From contig NC_013947.1 in assembly GCF_000024545.1 (NCBI RefSeq), forward strand, positions 3,348,001 through 3,412,000: DNA of 64,000 nucleotides, written 5' to 3'. Positions 17,651-25,762 of this stretch are shown here, piece by piece (the first letter of the stretch is position 1; the number at the start of each line of letters is the position of its first letter). A program made the translations under genes and the position numbers. The notes under the pieces are model-generated. The model was not told the origin of the DNA. It saw nothing but the letters and a program-made list of their open reading frames with translations, and did no database searches. This DNA is from Stackebrandtia nassauensis DSM 44728 (GTDB lineage Bacteria; Actinomycetota; Actinomycetes; Mycobacteriales; Micromonosporaceae).

Positions 17651-18250
17651 ATGCGCACCATCACCCGCGACGCCACCGCCGAGATCACCGTCCACCGGTC
17701 CCGGTTCATCTGCGCCCTGGCCCGCCTCGACTCAGAAACCGACGCCAAGGCGTTCATCGCCGGGCGTCGCAAACTCCACCACGCCGCCCGACACCACGCC
17801 ACCGCCTGGATCCTCGGTCCTGACGCGGCCAACCGCAGGTCCAGTGACGACGGCGAACCCGCCGGAACCGCGGGCGCACCGATGCTGTCGATCCTGGCCG
17901 GGCGCGACCTCACCGACACCGTCGCCGTCGTGACCCGCTACTTCGGTGGCGTCAAACTCGGCACCGGGGGACTGGCCCGCGCCTACGGCGACGCCGTGAC
18001 CGCCGCCCTCGACACGACCGGCACCGTGGAGCGGGTCGCGGCCGAGACGTTCACCATCACCTGCCCCCACGACGTGGCTGGCCGCCTCGACGCCGAACTG
18101 CGCGCCGCCGGCCACACCATCACCGCGACCCGCTACGACACGGCCGCGCACATCGACGTCGTCACCACCGACACCCACACCCTCACGACGTGGCTAACCA
18201 CGCGGGGCCTGGCCGCACTTCACACCGGCACCACCGTCATCGACGCCTAA
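17651..18250 (+). CDS. YigZ/IMPACT family protein
   Basis: A 199-residue two-domain protein. The N-terminal UPF0029 domain has the family signature SSDDGEPAGTAGAPML followed by VTRYFGGVKLGTGGLARAY. The C-terminal ~65 residues are the small alpha/beta DUF1949 domain. Eukaryotic IMPACT regulates Gcn2; the bacterial role is unknown, although ribosome or RNA interaction is proposed. The ATG at 17651 begins MRTITRDATAEI, which matches the family start; the upstream ATG-like start at 17615 lies in the terminator hairpin and is rejected. Confidence 0.93.
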   Translation: MRTITRDATAEITVHRSRFICALARLDSETDAKAFIAGRRKLHHAARHHATAWILGPDAANRRSSDDGEPAGTAGAPMLSILAGRDLTDTVAVVTRYFGGVKLGTGGLARAYGDAVTAALDTTGTVERVAAETFTITCPHDVAGRLDAELRAAGHTITATRYDTAAHIDVVTTDTHTLTTWLTTRGLAALHTGTTVIDA

Positions 18251-18252
18251 AC

Positions 18253-18295
18253 AGCCGGGCGCGGCACCCACGATCCGTGGGTGCCGCGCCCGGCT
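18253..18295. terminator. Bidirectional hairpin terminator
   Basis: A perfect 20-bp stem (arms 18253-18272 and 18276-18295, AGCCGGGCGCGG...) with a 3-nt loop lies between the convergent YigZ and DUF6319 genes. Confidence 0.8.
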
Positions 18296-18317
18296 GATGC
18301 GTCAAAAGCGCGCGTGT

Positions 18318-19073
18318 CTACTGCGCCAACTCCGCCAACCGAGCCTCGGCGGCGGCCAGTTCCTCACGCAACCGCTCGGCCTGGTCGGCCACCTCCTGCC
18401 GCTGCTGTTCCACAATGTCCTCCACGACCGCGGCCACGGCCGGGGAATCCAGCGACTGCACCATCGACACCGCCGTCGACGGTTTCACCGGCACCGGTTT
18501 GGCGATCACCTTCGTACCCTTGGACGCCGACACCGACCACTCGTTGTCCTTCCACGACAGCGTCACCGTCAACTCCGGTGCCTGCTTGGCCTTGGCGGCG
18601 CGCTTCTTGGGTGCGGCCTGAGCGGCCGCGGGTGCCGCCGCGGGTTCGGGGCCGTCGTTCTGCTTGGGAACGGATGGCTGCTCGTCATTCATCGATGTTG
18701 TCTCCTTGACAGTGCGGGCACTACTCTTGCGGCTATTGTCGCGCCTGGCCGAAGCCGGGGCGGGACTTTCATTCAACAGTGGGGCACCGGCCGGAGCCGG
18801 TACCTCGGCCGGTTTCGCCTCGGTCTTCTTCCTCGCCGGTTTACGGTTCAGCTCCCCACGTTCGGGGACCCGGACCTCCTCGGCGGTGAACGGCAGTTCG
18901 TCGTTGCCGAAGGCGACCACCACGAAATCTCCCTCGGCGGGGCGGTTCAAACGCACCACCTTGCCGACCTTGCCGGAGATCTGGCCAGCCGCGTCGGTGA
19001 ACACGACCTTGGGGTGCTTGCCCGACTCCAGGGTCTCGACAAGCCCTTCTACGTCCGACGTGGACAAACCCAT
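18318..19073 (-). CDS. DUF6319-like actinobacterial protein
   Basis: A 251-residue protein. Residues ~1-65 are a compact domain (DVEGLVETLESGKHPKVVFT, GQISGKVGKVVRL, FVVVAFGNDELPFTAEEV). An Ala/Pro/Lys-rich disordered linker (~75-160) follows, then a beta-type segment (LTVTLSWKDNEWSVSASKG) and a C-terminal coiled coil (EQQRQEVADQAERLREELAAAEARLAEL). The ATG at 19073 sits 10 nt after AGGAGG; a GTG 6 bp upstream is too close to it. The domain match to DUF6319 is from memory. The function is unknown; the basic linker suggests nucleic-acid or ribosome association. Confidence 0.75.
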   Translation of the reverse strand: MGLSTSDVEGLVETLESGKHPKVVFTDAAGQISGKVGKVVRLNRPAEGDFVVVAFGNDELPFTAEEVRVPERGELNRKPARKKTEAKPAEVPAPAGAPLLNESPAPASARRDNSRKSSARTVKETTSMNDEQPSVPKQNDGPEPAAAPAAAQAAPKKRAAKAKQAPELTVTLSWKDNEWSVSASKGTKVIAKPVPVKPSTAVSMVQSLDSPAVAAVVEDIVEQQRQEVADQAERLREELAAAEARLAELAQ

Positions 19074-19137
19074 TGCCACGTCACCTCCTCAACCTGTTTC
19101 GCATAACGCCGCCTAGTCATACCAGTCGCCTGCGACA

Positions 19138-20502
19138 TCACGTCACCGTCCAGCCGCCGTCGATACCGCCGGGCACCGATTCGGGCGGCGCGTACGGCGA
19201 ACGCGTGAACACGAACGTCCCGATGTCGATGTGTTGGACGCGGCCGGTGGCGTCGCGTACCACCCGCAGCCGCTCGCCGGCGAAATAGTGGTCCAGCCCC
19301 GTCCACGACCCGTCCCCGTTGGGGCGAAACCGCGACGCCCGTGTCATCCCCGACACGTGCTCCAGCCGCAACCAGCCGCCGTCCTCGGCATACAGCGCCG
19401 CCTCACTGGTACCCCAAAACCAGGCGCCGGTCAACTCCAGGACCCGTTGCGGCACATCCGAAGCCGGAGCCCACTCGATAGGCAGCCGAGGCTCGCACTC
19501 GTCCATGATGTCGAAGACATCCTCCACCTCACCCGCATCGGCCGCGGAGGTGCAGTTCGACACCGCCACATGCGCCACCCCCGAGGCCGGATCCACCCGC
19601 ACACCCGCGTTGAAGCCGGGCATCGACCCGCCGTGGCCACACAACCGACGGTGCTTGTCGCGCCACAACTGCACCCCCAAACCCATACCCGAGACCCACT
19701 CGTCGCCGTCGACGACCGCCCGCGGACGGCACATCTCCGCGACCGTGTCACCCGACAACACCTCGCCGCCGTCGCCGGCCAGCAACCCCGCCCACCGGCC
19801 GAGATCAGCCACCGTCGACCACAACTGGCCCGCCGAACCCATCGCCCCGACGTCCTGCACCACCTCGGGCATCACCACATCCGCGTACGGATGCACCGCC
19901 CACCCCGTCGCGGCAGGCGAGCGGGGCGCCCACGTCGTGTCCCGCATCTCCAACGGCGCCAACACTTCGGCGGCCAACACGTCGAACCAGGCGCGGCCCC
20001 GCACCCGCGACACCAACTCACCCAACACCGCGTACGCCACATTGGAGTAATGGAAGGCCCGGCCCGGAGCGTCCACCACCACCCCTGAGGCCATCGCCTG
20101 ACGCAACCCGGTCGCGTCCACACCCGGCGAACGCTCCCACCACGCGCCCGGCAACTCCGCGGCCACGCCACCGGTGTGCGACAACAACTGCGCGATCGTG
20201 CGATTGCCGAACGGCACCCCACCCACATGCGCGTCGATACGATCGTCCAAACTCAACCGGCCCTCATCGCGAAGCCGCAACACCAACACCGCCACCAACG
20301 TCTTGGTGATCGACCCGATCCGGTACTGCACATCCACCCCGGCCGAACCCTCCGGCAGCGAACCCCGCGCCCCCCACCACACCAGCCGCCCATCACGCAC
20401 CACACCCTCCACCAGCGACGGCATCCGCCCCTTCGCCTGCCGCACAGCCAAACGCCGGTAAAGCCTGCGCGCCGTGGAATCCAAAACCGGGAAGTCACTC
20501 AC
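19138..20502 (-). CDS. Serine hydrolase of the beta-lactamase (class C/esterase) family
   Basis: A 454-residue penicillin-binding fold enzyme. The catalytic motif SxxK is in RIGSITKTLVAVLVL, YxN in HYSNVAYAVLGEL, and an HxG-type third motif in LCGHGGSMPGFNAG. There is no signal peptide from the chosen GTG (20502, VSDFPVLDSTARRLYRR), so it is probably cytoplasmic and not a drug-resistance beta-lactamase; peptide or ester hydrolysis is more likely. A C-terminal ~100-residue beta domain (LTGAWFWGTSEAALYAEDGG...) follows, as in many D-aminopeptidase-like members. It is transcribed ahead of DUF6319 and divergent from the IMPase. Confidence 0.9.
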   Translation of the reverse strand: MSDFPVLDSTARRLYRRLAVRQAKGRMPSLVEGVVRDGRLVWWGARGSLPEGSAGVDVQYRIGSITKTLVAVLVLRLRDEGRLSLDDRIDAHVGGVPFGNRTIAQLLSHTGGVAAELPGAWWERSPGVDATGLRQAMASGVVVDAPGRAFHYSNVAYAVLGELVSRVRGRAWFDVLAAEVLAPLEMRDTTWAPRSPAATGWAVHPYADVVMPEVVQDVGAMGSAGQLWSTVADLGRWAGLLAGDGGEVLSGDTVAEMCRPRAVVDGDEWVSGMGLGVQLWRDKHRRLCGHGGSMPGFNAGVRVDPASGVAHVAVSNCTSAADAGEVEDVFDIMDECEPRLPIEWAPASDVPQRVLELTGAWFWGTSEAALYAEDGGWLRLEHVSGMTRASRFRPNGDGSWTGLDHYFAGERLRVVRDATGRVQHIDIGTFVFTRSPYAPPESVPGGIDGGWTVT

Positions 20503-20557
20503 GCAGCACACCCTAACCGGCCCAAAACCCGCACACCACGCCCATACACTGACTGGC

Positions 20558-21358
20558 GTGAAGCTCAGCCACGACACCTACCAACACATCGCCGCCCTCA
20601 TCCGCGACATCACCGACACCGAAGCCCTCACCCGGTTCGGCAACCTCGCCGGCGGCGACATCAGCGAGAAAAACCCCGGCGACCTCGTCACCATCGCCGA
20701 CACCCGCGTCGAAACCGCACTCACCGAGCAACTCCAAGCCCTCATCCCCGGTTCAGTCACCGTAGGGGAGGAGGCCTGCGAACACCAACCCGAACTCATC
20801 GACGCCCTGGCCACCGACACCCCCTGCTGGATCATCGACCCCATCGACGGCACCGCCAACTACGCGTCCGGCAAACCCGAATACTCCTGCCTCGTCGCGC
20901 TCGCCCACAACGGAACCATCCACGCGTCCTGGCTGTACGCGCCATCCCTGAAACTGTCCGCAGGCGCCCACGACGGCCAAGCTTGGATCAACAACCAACC
21001 CGCACACACCCCCACCCGTGCCCCCGAGGCACCCCTGCGCGTCATGACCACCCACCCCAACTACACCGGCGGATACCGCCACATCCTCGACGCACTCGAC
21101 GTCCCCGACATCACCCGTATCGCCTGCTCCAGCGCCGGACTGTCCTACATCGACCTCATCCAGGGCCGACTCGACGCCCTGGTGTACACGTGGGAAAAAC
21201 CCTGGGACCACGCCACCGGCCTCCACATCCACGCAACCGCCGGCGGCACCCACACCACCATCGACGGCACGACGTTCCGCCTCGCCGGAGGCAACAACCT
21301 ACCCTTCATCGTCGGCCACCCCACCGCCATCGACACCATCACCGCGCTGTTGCCCTGA
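20558..21358 (+). CDS. Inositol monophosphatase family protein
   Basis: A 266-residue Mg-dependent phosphatase. Motifs: VTVGEEACE (metal ligand Glu), WIIDPIDGTANYASG (DPIDGT metal site), and WEKPWDHATGLHIHATAGG (third metal Asp). Substrates in the family include inositol phosphates, histidinol phosphate and nucleotide 3'-phosphates; this one cannot be assigned. The GTG at 20558 follows a -10-like TACACT (20545-20550) by 8 nt, suggesting a leaderless mRNA. Its last 60 bp overlap the 3' end of the convergent recombinase gene. Confidence 0.92.
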   Translation: MKLSHDTYQHIAALIRDITDTEALTRFGNLAGGDISEKNPGDLVTIADTRVETALTEQLQALIPGSVTVGEEACEHQPELIDALATDTPCWIIDPIDGTANYASGKPEYSCLVALAHNGTIHASWLYAPSLKLSAGAHDGQAWINNQPAHTPTRAPEAPLRVMTTHPNYTGGYRHILDALDVPDITRIACSSAGLSYIDLIQGRLDALVYTWEKPWDHATGLHIHATAGGTHTTIDGTTFRLAGGNNLPFIVGHPTAIDTITALLP

Positions 21359-22336
21359 CCGCCGATCCACCAGCCGCCCCAACACCCCATACCCCGGGTT
21401 CGAGCGCGCCGCGTCCCGCAACTCCCGACCCGTCACCCCCAAATACCCCTGCGACGCGTTCAACGACCGGTGACCCAAAAGCTCCATCACCTCCATCGCA
21501 CTAGCCCCCGACGCCCCCACCCGCGTGGCGAACGTATGCCGCAGCGCATGCACCAACGCACCCCGCTGCACCGCGTCATCCACACCCGCGAACCGGTAAC
21601 ACTGCCGCACCAGATACTGCAACTGGTTGCGCGTCAACGCCTCACCCCGGTGATCCACGAACAACGGCTCCGACGGCGCCAACGGCCACCGCCCACCCGG
21701 AAACCGGCCCCGCCGCGAAGCCAGATAATCCGCCAACAACACCTCAAGCGGGCCCTCCACCGGCACCACCCGATCCGCGCCACCCTTACCGTCCCGCACC
21801 ACCAGCCGCCGCTCCCCAGCCCCACCCGCGACATCCCCGGCCCGCAACGCCAACAACTCGCTCGAACGCAGCCCCGTCAACAACAACACCGCCACCACCG
21901 CCACATCCCGCTGCGGCCACGGATGCCGCCCCGCCCTGGCCCCCGACATCAACGCCTCCAACAACCGGTCCGGTGCGTCCTCACCCCGCAACGGCTTCGG
22001 CAACGGCCGCGCCGCCTTCGGCCTGGCCACCCCCGACATCGGATTACCCTCCACAATCCCCTCACCCACCAAAAACGAGAAGAACGCGTTCCACACCGAC
22101 CACGCCCGCCCGATCGACGACTTCGCCCGCGACGCCGAAAACCCCGCGAACGCCCGCCGCATCACCGACACCGACAACCCACCACAATCCACCCGCCCCG
22201 TCTCACACCCCACCTCGGCCGCCACCACCTCAGCCACCGCCAACAAATCCCGCCGATACGCCGCCGTCGTATGCGGCGAATCCTTCCTGGGCGCCCGTGA
22301 CTGAAAGAACAACTCCACCGCGACCGAAAAATCCAC
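21299..22336 (-). CDS. XerC/XerD-like tyrosine recombinase
   Basis: A 345-residue integrase-fold protein. The N-terminal SAM-like core-binding domain runs SVAVELFFQSRAPRKDSPHT to GEGIVEGNPMSGVARPK. The catalytic residues are Arg in LLTGLRSSELLAL, Lys in DGKGGADRVVPV, HALRHTFAT (HxxR), LLGHRSLNASQGYLGV (His and nucleophile Tyr). I chose the GTG at 22336 because GGGAG lies 8 nt upstream. Length and motif spelling match Xer rather than phage integrases. The C-terminal tail (about 35 residues, overlapping IMPase) is longer than usual. It is 3.4 kb from the putative dif site. Whether it is the housekeeping XerC or XerD is not decidable here. Confidence 0.9.
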   Translation of the reverse strand: MDFSVAVELFFQSRAPRKDSPHTTAAYRRDLLAVAEVVAAEVGCETGRVDCGGLSVSVMRRAFAGFSASRAKSSIGRAWSVWNAFFSFLVGEGIVEGNPMSGVARPKAARPLPKPLRGEDAPDRLLEALMSGARAGRHPWPQRDVAVVAVLLLTGLRSSELLALRAGDVAGGAGERRLVVRDGKGGADRVVPVEGPLEVLLADYLASRRGRFPGGRWPLAPSEPLFVDHRGEALTRNQLQYLVRQCYRFAGVDDAVQRGALVHALRHTFATRVGASGASAMEVMELLGHRSLNASQGYLGVTGRELRDAARSNPGYGVLGRLVDRRSGQQRGDGVDGGGVADDEG

Positions 22337-22411
22337 CCTCAACACTCCCGACACAAACAAGAAACAAACACCCGGAAGTATCACCCACCGATACGACACC
22401 GAAAGGCCACC

Positions 22412-22903
22412 ATGCACATCCGCGCCATGACACCCACCGACGCACCCGACGTGTTGAAGATCTACCAAGACGGCATCGACACCGGCAACGCCACCTTCGA
22501 AACCACCGCACCAACCTGGGAGACCTTCGACCACACCCACCTACCCGACCACCGACTCATCGCCCACGACGACACCGGGCCACTGGGGTGGATCGCCGCC
22601 ACCCCCACCTCCACCCGGCACGTCTACCGCGGCGTCATCGAACACTCCATCTACATCGCCACCCACGCCCAAGGCAGGGGAGTAGGCTCCGCACTCCTGG
22701 CAGCGTTCGTCGACTCATGCGAAACAGCCGGCATCTGGACCATCCAAGCCGGAATCTTCCCCGACAACACCCCAAGTCTCGCCCTCCACGAAAAACACGG
22801 CTTCCGCATCATCGGCATCCGCCACCACATCGGACAAACCATCGACGGCCGCTGGCGCGACGTCGCCCTCCTGGAACGCCGCTCCACCACCATCGGCGTC
22901 TAG
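22412..22903 (+). CDS. Phosphinothricin acetyltransferase-like GNAT
   Basis: A 163-residue GNAT of the PAT/MddA subfamily. The signature substrate-site start is IYQDGIDTGNATFET. Motif A is HSIYIATHAQGRGVGSALLAAF, and the tail HEKHGFRIIGIRHHIGQTIDGRWRDVALLERRS is diagnostic. Family members acetylate phosphinothricin, methionine sulfone or related amines. GAAAGG lies upstream of the ATG. It overlaps the Ogt gene tail to tail by 4 bp. Herbicide resistance is only one possibility; MddA-type detoxification is as likely. Confidence 0.9.
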   Translation: MHIRAMTPTDAPDVLKIYQDGIDTGNATFETTAPTWETFDHTHLPDHRLIAHDDTGPLGWIAATPTSTRHVYRGVIEHSIYIATHAQGRGVGSALLAAFVDSCETAGIWTIQAGIFPDNTPSLALHEKHGFRIIGIRHHIGQTIDGRWRDVALLERRSTTIGV

Positions 22904-23385
22904 AACAACGCCGGCGTCCCCGACTCCAAATCCAGCAACCACCGTTTACGCTCCACACCCCACGCGTAACCCGTCAAACCACCATCACTACCCACCACCC
23001 GGTGACACGGCACGATAACGCTCACCGGATTACTCCCATTGGCCGTACCCACCGCCCGCGCCGCGCTCGCTGGCCGCCCCACCAACGCCGCCAAGTCCGC
23101 GTACGTCACCGTCTCCCCAAACGGAATCCGTGACAACTCCCGCCACACCCGCAGCTGAAACTCCGTGCCCTCAAGCGCCAACGGCACATCGAAAACCCGC
23201 AACTCGCCCCGAAAATACGCCTCCAGCTGCTCCACCACGTCACCGAACACGCCAGCGTCGGCAGACCCCAGCTGTGACGGGTCGGGGCGGTGCCGGTTGT
23301 CGCAATCCATGAACAACCCCGACAACACGCCCTTCGTCGCCACCAACGTCAACGGCCCCAACGGCGAATCCACCACCGTATGCAC
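22900..23385 (-). CDS. ogt: Methylated-DNA--protein-cysteine methyltransferase
   Basis: A 161-residue suicide repair protein that removes O6-methylguanine. SNPVSVIVPCHRVVGSDGGL contains the acceptor Cys in the PCHRV motif, preceded by the DNA-binding FQLRVWRELSRIPFGETVTYADLA (helix-turn-helix) and the Arg finger region GRPASAARAVGTANG. The GTG at 23385 has GAGG 8 nt upstream; a GTG at 23394 is possible. It starts 10 bp after the Ada-AlkA stop, so the two form one alkylation-repair operon. Confidence 0.94.
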   Translation of the reverse strand: MHTVVDSPLGPLTLVATKGVLSGLFMDCDNRHRPDPSQLGSADAGVFGDVVEQLEAYFRGELRVFDVPLALEGTEFQLRVWRELSRIPFGETVTYADLAALVGRPASAARAVGTANGSNPVSVIVPCHRVVGSDGGLTGYAWGVERKRWLLDLESGTPALF

Positions 23386-23395
23386 CCGCGACACC

Positions 23396-24889
23396 TCACC
23401 CCACCTCCGACACGATGTCGCCGCTCGGCAGCACATTGATCGCATGCTCACCCGTCGCCCACAAATACTGCACCGCATAAGCCCGCCACGGCATCCACGC
23501 CCGCGACCGCTCCACAAGCGCCCGCGCACCCGTCGGCAACCCCAACTGCTCCGCCGCCAACCGGATCCCCAAATCCGAGGCCACAAAAGCATCCGGATCA
23601 CCCAACGCCCGCATCGCGATCGACTCCACCGTCCACGGCCCAAACCCCGGCAACGCCGACAAAGCCTCCTTCGCCGACCGCCAATCCACCCCCACACCCA
23701 ACTCCACATCACCATCCACCAACGCCCGCACCAAACCCAGCAACGTGTTCTTCCGCGACACCGGCATCGCCAACCCATCCGGATCCAAACCCGCCAACTC
23801 ACCGGGGGAGGGGAACAAATGCGTCAACCCGCCACCCGGATCCTCCACGCGCTGCCCATACCGCGCCACCAACCGCGCCGCGTGCGTGCGCGCCGCCGCC
23901 GTCGACACCTGCTGACCCAACACCGCCCGCACCGCGAACTCACCCGGATCCACCGTCCTCGGCACCCGACGCCCCGGCGCCTTGGCCACCAACGGCGCCA
24001 ACACCTCATCCCGCGACAACAACTCATCCACCGCCACCGGATCAGCGTCCAAATCCAGCAACCACCGACACCGCGCGATCGCGATCGACAAATCCCGCAG
24101 ATCACTCAACCACAACACACAACCCACATGATCCGGCCCAGGCCTAAGCGACACCACCCCCGGCCCATGCGGCAACCGCAACGTCCGCCGATACGCGCCA
24201 TCCCGCCACTCCTCAACCCCCGGCACCGCCGTGGCCGCCAAATGACCGAACACATTGTCCGGACACAACGGCTGCCGAAACGGCAGCCGCAAACTCAACG
24301 CACCCGAACCACCCGACACCGCCCGCGACTTCGCCCGCTGCCTAAGCGACGTCGGCGACAACGCGAACACCCGCACCACCGTGTCATTGAACGCCCGAAT
24401 ACTCGAAAACCCCGCCGCGAAAGCAATCTGACCAAACGCCAAATCCGTCGTCTCAATCAACAACCGCGCCGTCGAAGCCCGCTGCGCCCGCGCCACCGCA
24501 CCAGGCCCCGCCCCCAACTCACCCCGCACCTGCCGCTCCAACTGCCGCACGCTATACCCCAAACGCGCCGCCAACCCCGACACACCCTCACGATCCACCA
24601 CACCATCAGCGATCAACCGCATCGCCCGCGCCACCACATCCGCCCGCACATTCCACTCAGGCGACCCCGGCGACGCATCCGGACGACACCGCTTACACGC
24701 CCGAAACCCCGCCGCCTGCGCCGCCGCCGACGACGGATAGAACCGCATATTCTCAGGCTTCGGCGGCACCACCGGACACGACGGCCGACAATAAATCCCC
24801 GTCGACGTCACCGCCGTGAAAAACCAGCCATCAAACCGGGCATCCTTCGACTGAACCGCCCGCACACACCGCTCGAAATCCTCATGCAT
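23396..24889 (-). CDS. Ada regulatory domain - AlkA DNA-3-methyladenine glycosylase fusion
   Basis: A 497-residue three-part protein. Residues ~5-75 are the Ada N-terminal zinc domain (TGIYCRPSCP and ACKRCRPD supply four Cys, including the methylphosphotriester acceptor). Residues ~85-185 are an AraC-type HTH pair (LAARLGYSVRQLERQVRGELG, IAFAAGFSSIRAFNDTVV). Residues ~205-497 are AlkA: an N-terminal TBP-like domain then HhH-GPD (LPGFGPWTVESIAMRALGDPDAF, with the catalytic Asp in ASDLGIRLA). This arrangement couples sensing, activation and base excision, and is common in actinobacteria. Ogt follows immediately. It is expected to be autoinduced on methylation. Confidence 0.95.
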   Translation of the reverse strand: MHEDFERCVRAVQSKDARFDGWFFTAVTSTGIYCRPSCPVVPPKPENMRFYPSSAAAQAAGFRACKRCRPDASPGSPEWNVRADVVARAMRLIADGVVDREGVSGLAARLGYSVRQLERQVRGELGAGPGAVARAQRASTARLLIETTDLAFGQIAFAAGFSSIRAFNDTVVRVFALSPTSLRQRAKSRAVSGGSGALSLRLPFRQPLCPDNVFGHLAATAVPGVEEWRDGAYRRTLRLPHGPGVVSLRPGPDHVGCVLWLSDLRDLSIAIARCRWLLDLDADPVAVDELLSRDEVLAPLVAKAPGRRVPRTVDPGEFAVRAVLGQQVSTAAARTHAARLVARYGQRVEDPGGGLTHLFPSPGELAGLDPDGLAMPVSRKNTLLGLVRALVDGDVELGVGVDWRSAKEALSALPGFGPWTVESIAMRALGDPDAFVASDLGIRLAAEQLGLPTGARALVERSRAWMPWRAYAVQYLWATGEHAINVLPSGDIVSEVG

Positions 24890-24953
24890 GCACCCAGCCT
24901 GACCCCCAAACCACCCCAGCGCTAGCGAAAAAACGACATCAAGATCAACCAGG

Positions 24954-25424
24954 CTAAACGTCCGCCTCCAACGTCACATGAAACGGCACCAAACCCTGCC
25001 GCTGATAGAACCGCAACGCCCCCTCATTCGACGCGTACGCCGTCACCGCCACCCGATCCGCCTCGCGCTGGCGGGCCCATTGCCGGAACCGGTCCACCAG
25101 CACGGCGCCCACGCCGCTGTCGCGATGCTGGGGGAGTACGTACAGGCTGCGCAGGGTCGCTATCCGCACCGAGCGCATCACCGTCGGCTCGGCCACCGCA
25201 CCGGCGAGGTAGCCGACAACGTCGTGACCGTCCACGGCCACGAGCTGGAGGCGGGTATCGTCGTCCAGCCCGGCGCGGAAACTGTCGGGGCCGTGGTCGC
25301 GGGGCCAGTCGAGGTTCATGCTGGAGTCGCGGGTCCCGCCGTCCTCGCGAAACAGGGAAGTGGCGCAGGCGATCCAGCCGTCGAGATCGGACAGGCGGGC
25401 GGGGCGCACGATGATGTCGTTCAT
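24954..25424 (-). CDS. GNAT family N-acetyltransferase
   Basis: A 156-residue GNAT with IIVRPARLSDLDGWIACATSLF at the N-terminus, motif A in ATLRSLYVLPQHRDSGVGAVLVDRF (R-D-S-G-V-G-A loop) and a C-terminal YASNEGALRFYQRQGL. Its promoter should lie in the gap that also holds the dif-like site; TAGGGT sits 9 nt before the ATG. Substrate unknown. Its sequence composition is more balanced than the C-rich genes to its left. Confidence 0.88.
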   Translation of the reverse strand: MNDIIVRPARLSDLDGWIACATSLFREDGGTRDSSMNLDWPRDHGPDSFRAGLDDDTRLQLVAVDGHDVVGYLAGAVAEPTVMRSVRIATLRSLYVLPQHRDSGVGAVLVDRFRQWARQREADRVAVTAYASNEGALRFYQRQGLVPFHVTLEADV

Positions 25425-25762
25425 GATCGCACCCTAACCGTCCAGTGTGGTTTTTTATTTCGCGGGCCGCTCCCCCGTAATTACGCATAAGTGACATTAT
25501 GCTGAAAATCCAGACAAATCCGGCACCGGCAACACCGGGGAACCAAAGCCGCCGCGCCGCCGCTGAAACGCCGATATCGCCACCGTCGCCGACTCACCGC
25601 GCTGTGCCCGTCAACCGGACGTTGGCCGCCGCGACAAGCTCGCGGAGGCGTGGAGACGCGTTTTCTAAAAGGCGCGCGAAACCGGCGCCGAGCGGAGTTT
25701 CCGCGCCTCCTGATACTTGGTTGATAATATATATTATGTCAAGTAGCGCGGTTTCAGGCCCA
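25425..25762. other. 338-bp gene-free region carrying the dif-like site
   Basis: Convergent-free gap between a GNAT start (25424) and the 3' end of the Nudix-hybrid gene (25763). It contains a T-rich run (TTTTTTATTT at 25451), one CTCCCCC at 25470, and the AT-rich dif-like core near its right end. Small frames here (for example minus 25594-25791) cross the core and have no family features. Confidence 0.6.
25717..25744. other. dif: Putative chromosome dimer resolution site (dif)
   Basis: The 28 bp split as left arm TTGGTTGATAA, spacer TATATA, right arm TTATGTCAAGT. The right arm matches the E. coli XerD arm TTATGTTAAAT at 9 of 11 positions. The 6-bp spacer equals that of B. subtilis dif. Overall identity is 19/28 with E. 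coli dif and 18/28 with B. subtilis dif by my alignment. The right half also matches the ATTATGTCAAGT ending I recall for actinobacterial dif. The site is an AT island in ~68% GC DNA, is intergenic, and is where polar GGGGGAG motifs converge. XerC/XerD act here with FtsK to resolve chromosome dimers at division. Confidence 0.82.

Noticed and set aside
19138-20502. Secreted beta-lactamase resistance gene
   Set aside because: The SxxK fold is present, but the chosen start gives no signal peptide and the C-terminal domain resembles esterase/D-aminopeptidase relatives.
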